64,000 nucleotides of DNA. It comes from Caldicellulosiruptor diazotrophicus (GTDB lineage Bacteria; Bacillota; Thermoanaerobacteria; Caldicellulosiruptorales; Caldicellulosiruptoraceae). The stretch covers positions 2,395,501 through 2,459,500 of the forward strand of contig NZ_AP024480.1 of assembly GCF_017347585.1 (NCBI RefSeq). The letters are read 5' to 3'. This document shows, in pieces, positions 59,543-64,000 of this stretch (position 1 is its first letter; each line of letters starts with the position of its first letter). The notes below the pieces were generated by a model. The model was not told where the DNA came from, made no database searches, and saw only the letters and a list, made by a program, of their open reading frames with translations. The translations under genes were made by a program, and so were the position numbers.

Positions 59543-61505
59543 ATCTTTTTATATAAAATTTGCAGCCAACAACATAAAAAGAAATACCCAAGCATATATC
59601 CCATATATTTTGACCTGTATTGGAGCAGTTATGATGTTTTACAACATGTGTTTTTTGGCTAATACAGAAGATATCGGACATTTGAGCGATAGCCAAGCGC
59701 TGAGGAGTATTTTGCGATTTGGAGCAGGAGTAATTGGTATTTTTTCTGTTATATTTATTTTTTATGTAAACAGCTTTTTGATAAAGAGGCGTAAAAAAGA
59801 ATTGGGACTTTTCAATATTTTTGGAATGGAAAAAAGACATATAGCAAGGATTATGTTTTTTGAAACGGTAATCATAGGACTGATATGTATTGCATCTGGT
59901 ATTTTATCAGGAATAATTTTAAGCAAACTTATGACACTTCTACTTTTTAAAATTGTAAGTTTTAAAGTTGTGTTTGGTTTTGAAATATCACCGTCACCCA
60001 TTTTGGTCACAACTCTTTTATTCAGCGGAATTTTTATATTAAACCTTATATATAACATCTTCTCGGTACATCTATCAAAACCCATTGAATTATTAAAAGC
60101 AAGCAATGTAGGAGAAAAAGAACCAAAAACAAAATGGCTTTTAACCATCATTGGTATAGTTTGCCTTGGGATTGGATATTACATTGCACTTACAACTGAA
60201 AAGCCTTTAGCAGCGATGAACATCTTTTTTGTTGCAGTTATCTTAGTAATGATAGCGACATATTGTTTGTTTACCGCTGGAAGCATAGCATTTTTAAAGA
60301 CTCTTCGGAAAAACAAAAACTATTACTATAAACCTCATCATTTTATATGGATTTCTAACATGATATACAGGATGAAACAAAATGCAGTTGGACTTGCAAA
60401 CATATGTATACTTTCAACAGCAGTAATTGTTGTACTTTCAACCACAATTTCCCTGTATATTGGAGTTGAGGATATTTTAAAAACTCGCTATCCACAAGAA
60501 ATAATTATTACATCGGACAATATTAACTTAGAAAATGTAAAAAAAGTTGATAATACGATAATGCAGCAATTGAAAAAATTTAATATAGTTTCTAAAAACA
60601 TGGTTAAATATAAATATTTGGAGCTTGCTTTGATTCAAGATAAAACTCATTTCAGAATAAAAAAACAAAATTTTTTTGATAAGAACTCAGCCACTGCCTT
60701 TGTAGTGCCTCTTGAGGACTACAATAATATTGAAAAGAAAGTTATCAAATTATCTGATAATGAAGTTCTTCTGTATACTAGTAATGTTAATATCTCTGAG
60801 AACATTATCAATTTCAATGGTTTCAAACTCTCAATTAAAAAACGATTAACTTCAAACTCTCTAACTAATAGCCTTACACCAGCTATTAGTTGTTTTTGGA
60901 TAATAGTCAAAGACATTGAAACAATGAAGAAAATCTTCTGTTCACTAAATAGCAATAAAAACGACATGGTACAATTTTCATATTATTATGGTTTTGATTT
61001 TGATGGTAACAATGATAATCTCATGGACATTTGCACAGCACTAAAAAATAGCTTAAATAAAATAGTAAATAATGCAACAATTGAAGTTCGTGAAATGGCA
61101 AGAGAAGGTTTTTACTCTATCTATGGCGGGTTATTATTCATTGGTTTGTTTCTTGGACTTTTGTTTATTATGGCAACAGTGCTTATAATTTATTATAAAC
61201 AAATTGAAGAAGGCTTTGATGATAGGCATCGCTATGAAATTTTACAGAAAGTGGGTATGACGCATCAGGAGATTAAAAAGTCAATACAAAGCCAAATACT
61301 TGCAACCTTCTTTTTGCCTTTATTCTCAGCAATAGTTCACATAGCGTTTGCTTTTAAAATAATAGTTAAAATGTTACAGGTATTCAACCTTACAAATATA
61401 CCTTTGTATGCTCTTTGCACATCTGCTGTTATACTTGTGTTTGCTATATTTTATACTGGCGTGTATGCCCTTACAGCAAAAACCTATTACAAAATTGTAA
61501 GTTAG
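59535..61505 (+). CDS. bceB: BceB-type FtsX-domain ABC permease
   Basis: The 656-residue permease shows the Bce layout: ten membrane helices, an FtsX domain near the N-terminus (SFLIKRRKKELGLFNIFGME) and a large extracytoplasmic domain of roughly 200 residues between helices 7 and 8 (residues about 310-530) that would bind the peptide or its lipid target. A second FtsX-like segment (DRHRYEILQKVGMTHQEI) lies near the C-terminus. ATG 59535 follows AGGAGG at 8 nt; the frame also opens 7 codons upstream at a TTG. Last gene of the module. Confidence 0.92.
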   Translation: MLKSFYIKFAANNIKRNTQAYIPYILTCIGAVMMFYNMCFLANTEDIGHLSDSQALRSILRFGAGVIGIFSVIFIFYVNSFLIKRRKKELGLFNIFGMEKRHIARIMFFETVIIGLICIASGILSGIILSKLMTLLLFKIVSFKVVFGFEISPSPILVTTLLFSGIFILNLIYNIFSVHLSKPIELLKASNVGEKEPKTKWLLTIIGIVCLGIGYYIALTTEKPLAAMNIFFVAVILVMIATYCLFTAGSIAFLKTLRKNKNYYYKPHHFIWISNMIYRMKQNAVGLANICILSTAVIVVLSTTISLYIGVEDILKTRYPQEIIITSDNINLENVKKVDNTIMQQLKKFNIVSKNMVKYKYLELALIQDKTHFRIKKQNFFDKNSATAFVVPLEDYNNIEKKVIKLSDNEVLLYTSNVNISENIINFNGFKLSIKKRLTSNSLTNSLTPAISCFWIIVKDIETMKKIFCSLNSNKNDMVQFSYYYGFDFDGNNDNLMDICTALKNSLNKIVNNATIEVREMAREGFYSIYGGLLFIGLFLGLLFIMATVLIIYYKQIEEGFDDRHRYEILQKVGMTHQEIKKSIQSQILATFFLPLFSAIVHIAFAFKIIVKMLQVFNLTNIPLYALCTSAVILVFAIFYTGVYALTAKTYYKIVS

Positions 61506-61675
61506 TTTATTTAATACTTTTTGTTGCCTTTTGCAGCAAAGAATAGATATTTTAAAGACTGCAGAGGGTTTTTCTATTTTGTGTAAGTATTGCCTAACTT
61601 AAAACTTTAATATTGTATATTATTTATGTCCTGAAATATTTAAATTGCTGAGGATAAAAAATTTTTAAAGCAAGT

Positions 61676-61831
61676 ATGACACAAACCCTTGTATTTGTAG
61701 TTGTGGGAATTGGCATTAGTACTTTTCTTCACGGCTACATTCCAACAGGTGTACTTGCAAAAATTGCTGGCAAGAACAATCCCTTTACTGTGGTATTTGT
61801 AACTTTACTTGGAATACTCCTTTTTTTCTAA
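61676..61831 (+). pseudogene. Permease fragment (UPF0718/DUF318-like)
   Basis: A 51-codon frame reads MTQTLVFVVVGIGISTFLHG, YIPTGVLAKIAGKNNPF and TVVFVTLLGILLFF. The pattern of a helix, then H-x-Y-x-P, a short loop with AGKNNP and another helix resembles the repeat unit of UPF0718 permeases, which are over 250 residues with two such units. Only one is present and there is no good ribosome site, so it is taken as a remnant. Confidence 0.5.
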
Positions 61832-61943
61832 ATTCTAAAGCATCATGTCTTAGTGTTTGTGAAACACCCTTGCAAAGGTTGAACATGAGTAAAAGACTAC
61901 CTTAAGAGCTATCTCAGTAGTCACCGGCTTGTCAGTTGAAAGA

Positions 61944-61962
61944 AGCACGCTGCATGCGTGCT
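61944..61962. other. Short perfect palindrome in a structured non-coding segment
   Basis: AGCACGC and GCGTGCT are separated by TGCAT, a GC-rich stem in an AT-rich context. The surrounding 61900-62010 has no open frame. It does not end in a T-run. It may be the end of a lost mobile element; see findings. Confidence 0.5.
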
Positions 61963-62040
61963 GAAACCTCTTCTCAATCAAAAATGTGAAAGTTGCTCCC
62001 AACAAGCTTTTTAAAAAGCTGGCTTTATAAAAAACAAAAA

Positions 62041-62077
62041 AGCCACAGATAGTTTGCAGAAAAAATTATCTGTGGCT
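62041..62077 (-). terminator. Terminator of the PIN-toxin pair (minus strand)
   Basis: AGCCACAGATA (62041-62051) pairs with TATCTGTGGCT (62067-62077), an 11-bp stem. On the minus strand it is followed by TTTTGTTTTTT. It lies just downstream of the small gene at 62095-62265. Confidence 0.85.
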
Positions 62078-62094
62078 TGCCTGTTATGAAATTA

Positions 62095-62265
62095 TTAAAT
62101 AATTTCCTTCTTTCTTTTCTTTTTCAGTTCCTCTAATTCTCTCTCTACTTTTTTTGCCGTTTCTTCAAAATATCTAATAAATTCTTCTGGGGTCATGCCT
62201 TTTGTTTCTTCGTAGATCTCCTCCTGTATCCTGTGCAGTTCTTTCATCGCACTTGTTTCAAACAT
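62095..62265 (-). CDS. Small charged protein, putative antitoxin of the PIN toxin
   Basis: A 56-codon frame, MFETSAMKELHRIQEEIYEE then KGMTPEEFIRYFEETAKKVE and a lysine-rich end. It is highly charged, helical and starts 5 bp after the toxin stop, with a GGAG ribosome site inside the toxin 3' end. The short MTPEEFIRYFEE segment resembles C-terminal toxin-wrapping helices of small antitoxins. No DNA-binding domain is evident. Antitoxin function is inferred from gene pairing. Confidence 0.7.
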   Translation of the reverse strand: MFETSAMKELHRIQEEIYEETKGMTPEEFIRYFEETAKKVERELEELKKKRKKEII

Positions 62266-62270
62266 ATTTG

Positions 62271-62747
62271 TCACTCCTCTTCCTCTAATATCATAAGTGG
62301 GGACACCAGTTGAATTTCTCTATAACCCATAAGTTTGTTTATTGCGTTTACGCCTTGAATTGTCCTATATCTAACTATATGCTTAAAATTCCATGATACC
62401 AAAATATCACATTCGTTAATGCTTGCAACTGCAATATGGACTGCGTCGTCGAAATACTTTGACGGAATTATACATTCATTTACATACTTCTGCGCAAGTT
62501 CCAAAACTTGTTGGTTAATCTCAATTCTCGTGAATTCTATCTGGGACATATACTCTAATAGCCTGCTTCTTTTTGGTTCCTTGCACTTATTTAATTCAGT
62601 TATTACTGCACTTGAAATGTATACATTGTATTTTCCTTGTTTAAGCTCATCCCAAAATTTTTTTGTTATCTGCATATACTCAGGATTATCCTGCTGGTCT
62701 AAGTGACTTATAACTGAGGTGTCAATGTATACTCGTAGTCTCCTCAA
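62271..62747 (-). CDS. PIN-domain ribonuclease, VapC-like toxin
   Basis: The 158-residue protein has the PIN acidic residues: Asp in VYIDTSVISHL, Glu in SSAVITELNKC, Asp in KYFDDAVHIAVASI and the late SWNFKHIV segment. PIN toxins cleave tRNA or rRNA and are held in check by an antitoxin. The start is TTG 62747; no ATG is available and the upstream GGAG is rather far. The partner gene lies downstream rather than upstream, the reverse of the usual vapBC order. Confidence 0.85.
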   Translation of the reverse strand: MRRLRVYIDTSVISHLDQQDNPEYMQITKKFWDELKQGKYNVYISSAVITELNKCKEPKRSRLLEYMSQIEFTRIEINQQVLELAQKYVNECIIPSKYFDDAVHIAVASINECDILVSWNFKHIVRYRTIQGVNAINKLMGYREIQLVSPLMILEEEE

Positions 62748-62924
62748 TGCTACAAACTTTCTCCTTTCTTACACTAACACCTCTTCCCCGCCTCTGATTT
62801 AATTATACCACAAGCCGGCGTATTCTAGAATATATCTTCATTATTATAAAAAATTTTAGTAAAATAAAAGCATTGGTAGAAAACATTCAAGCATTTGAAC
62901 TTTGAAGGCAAAGGGAAGACTACT

Positions 62925-63560
62925 TTGAAAAAACCTAAGGTTTTAATTGTTGATGATAACCCTGCCGTTTTGGACGGTCTTAAAATCATCCTTGAGCTTG
63001 AAAATTTTGATGTTGTAAGCCTTTACACCAATGCAAAAGAGGCAATAGAGTTTCTCAATATGTGGCATGTTGATGTTGTTCTTATGGATATTAGAATGCC
63101 TGTTATGGATGGTATTGAGGGAACTTTTAATATAAAAACCAAATTTCCAAATGTCAAAGTGATAATATTAACAACATTTTGTGAAGAAGATTACATAGAA
63201 AAGAGCTTGAGTTTTGGCGCAGATGGGTACATCCTTAAAAGCTCTGATGCAAAGCATATTGTAAATTCCATTTTGTCTGTGCTTGATGGTAAGGTTGTTA
63301 TAGACAAAGAAATTGCTTTATACGTTTCAGATGTATTGAAAAGGACTAGTAAGCAGCTGCTTGAAAAAACACAAAACCTTACTGAAAGAGAGCTTGAAAT
63401 TGCAAAGCTCATATCACAAGGATACTCAAATAAGGAAATTGCAGCCATGCTTTTCATCTCTGAAGGTACAGTAAGAAACTACATAACATCCATTCTTCAA
63501 AAGTTAAATCTTAAAAACAGAACACAAATTGCAGTATACTATCTAACCAAATTTTCTTAA
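62925..63560 (+). CDS. Orphan NarL/LuxR-family response regulator, partly converted copy
   Basis: Receiver (VLIVDDNPAVLDGL, Asp in VVLMDIRMPVMDG, Lys in YILKSSDAKH) plus LuxR helix-turn-helix. From about codon 52 the protein differs from the regulator at 56171-56806 by only a few residues, while the first 50 codons are clearly diverged. TTG 62925 is chosen as start (LKKPKVLIVDD, aligning with the GTG start of the other copy), preceded by AAAGGGAAG. No histidine kinase is adjacent, so cross-talk with the kinase at 55064 is plausible. Confidence 0.9.
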   Translation: MKKPKVLIVDDNPAVLDGLKIILELENFDVVSLYTNAKEAIEFLNMWHVDVVLMDIRMPVMDGIEGTFNIKTKFPNVKVIILTTFCEEDYIEKSLSFGADGYILKSSDAKHIVNSILSVLDGKVVIDKEIALYVSDVLKRTSKQLLEKTQNLTERELEIAKLISQGYSNKEIAAMLFISEGTVRNYITSILQKLNLKNRTQIAVYYLTKFS

Positions 63561-63655
63561 TCTTACTTTTTGTGTTTGCCGGAGTAAAGATGTTATCCAA
63601 AAATGTACTTCGAAGGTGTTAATTAAAGTTTTTCTTGTGATAATATTTTAATTCA

Positions 63656-63802
63656 TTAATGTAATATATCGTAAATTAGTCTGCCAACAAATTCTCCAAT
63701 TCTAAAGGTTAAAAGAGAAAATAATCCAAAACCAATAAAAATCAGCGATACCCTAATTATAGGTGGGAATTTCTCCAATTTTGTAATCATCTGTTTTAGC
63801 AT
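63656..63802 (-). CDS. Small single-span membrane protein
   Basis: A 48-codon frame, MLKQMITKLEKFPPIIRVSL then IFIGFGLFSLLTFRIGEFVG and a short tail. It has GGAGG 8 nt before ATG 63802, which makes it a credible gene despite its size. One membrane helix (residues about 18-33) follows a positively charged N-terminus. No family recognised. Confidence 0.6.
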   Translation of the reverse strand: MLKQMITKLEKFPPIIRVSLIFIGFGLFSLLTFRIGEFVGRLIYDILH

Positions 63803-63916
63803 TTACCAAACCTCCAGTTCTATATCGGAGATGATTAATGGCATTTTTTAATAATTATATCACAGCAATTTTTTTGCAAAATGTAAAATTTTCTACATGT
63901 GAACAGTGTGGCTAAG

Positions 63917-64000
63917 CTAAATGCATATCTGTAATTCATCCAGTAGTCTTGCAACATTTGATACAAACTCACCCATTCTATAATTATTTCTTGCAGTATA
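63917..64000 (-). CDS. C-terminal end of an unidentified gene (partial)
   Basis: A minus-strand frame open at the right edge ends at TAG 63919-63917 and reads RNNYRMGEFVSNVARLLDEL followed by QICI. The gene begins outside the window. Too little is visible to name it, and it could be a chance open frame, although it contains no stop in 27 codons and reads as a plausible amphipathic helix. Confidence 0.35.
   Translation of the reverse strand, partial: YTARNNYRMGEFVSNVARLLDELQICI

Larger units (their letters stand above)
61506..62094. other. Decayed intergenic stretch
   Basis: 589 bp between the BceB-type gene and the PIN-toxin pair with no complete gene. It holds a permease fragment (61676-61831), a segment with a strong small palindrome (61944-61962) and a minus-strand terminator (62041-62077). 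The mix of a gene tail and unexplained structured sequence suggests past insertion and deletion. Confidence 0.6.

Overview
The window reads as a chromosome segment of an AT-rich, low-GC Firmicute, most likely a thermophilic anaerobe of the Caldicellulosiruptor/Thermoanaerobacterales type. That placement is an inference from codon and base use, from the purR-spoVG pair, from the Cst-type I-B cas genes and from the style of the transporters and two-component systems; no rRNA or marker gene in the window fixes the genus.

Left part (1-5.5 kb, + strand): the end of a type III-B CRISPR operon, cas10(cmr2, 3' end only)-cmr3-cmr1-cmr4-cmr5-cmr6, closed by a hairpin terminator. After it come IS21-type transposase fragments and a 299-bp segment that recurs perfectly 6,089 bp downstream.

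Middle part (6.2-28.7 kb): a very large CRISPR locus with one 29-nt repeat family. Array A has 41 repeats (6233-8876). Array B has 249 repeats by my hand count (12322-28682). They are separated by an insertion sequence (8877-12022), itself interrupted by an IS256-family element with an 8-bp target duplication. Each array has the same 299-bp flank at its left (leader-distal) side. Repeat polarity, decayed repeats at the left end, and a good promoter at the right end next to cas2-cas1 all indicate leftward (minus-strand) transcription from about 28.7 kb.

Cas part (28.9-38.1 kb, - strand): a complete type I-B operon in transcription order cas6-cas8-(177-aa gene, candidate small subunit)-cas7-cas5-cas3-cas4-cas1-cas2. 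The single Cas6 and the shared array suggest that one crRNA pool serves both the I-B Cascade and the III-B Cmr complex. cas2 has no standard start codon.

Right part (38.3-64 kb): ordinary chromosome. It holds a DUF4129 membrane protein, two proteins with deacetylase-like folds (one clear, one tentative), spoVG and purR, a degenerate GGDEF/EAL protein, a MarR-regulated heterodimeric ABC exporter, a DUF554 protein, an ABC-2 exporter with its NarL-type two-component system, a complete Bce-type peptide-antibiotic sensing and resistance module (RR-HK-ATPase-FtsX permease), a decayed stretch with a permease remnant, a PIN-toxin/small-protein pair, and an orphan NarL-type regulator whose 3' two thirds is almost identical to the one at 56.2 kb.
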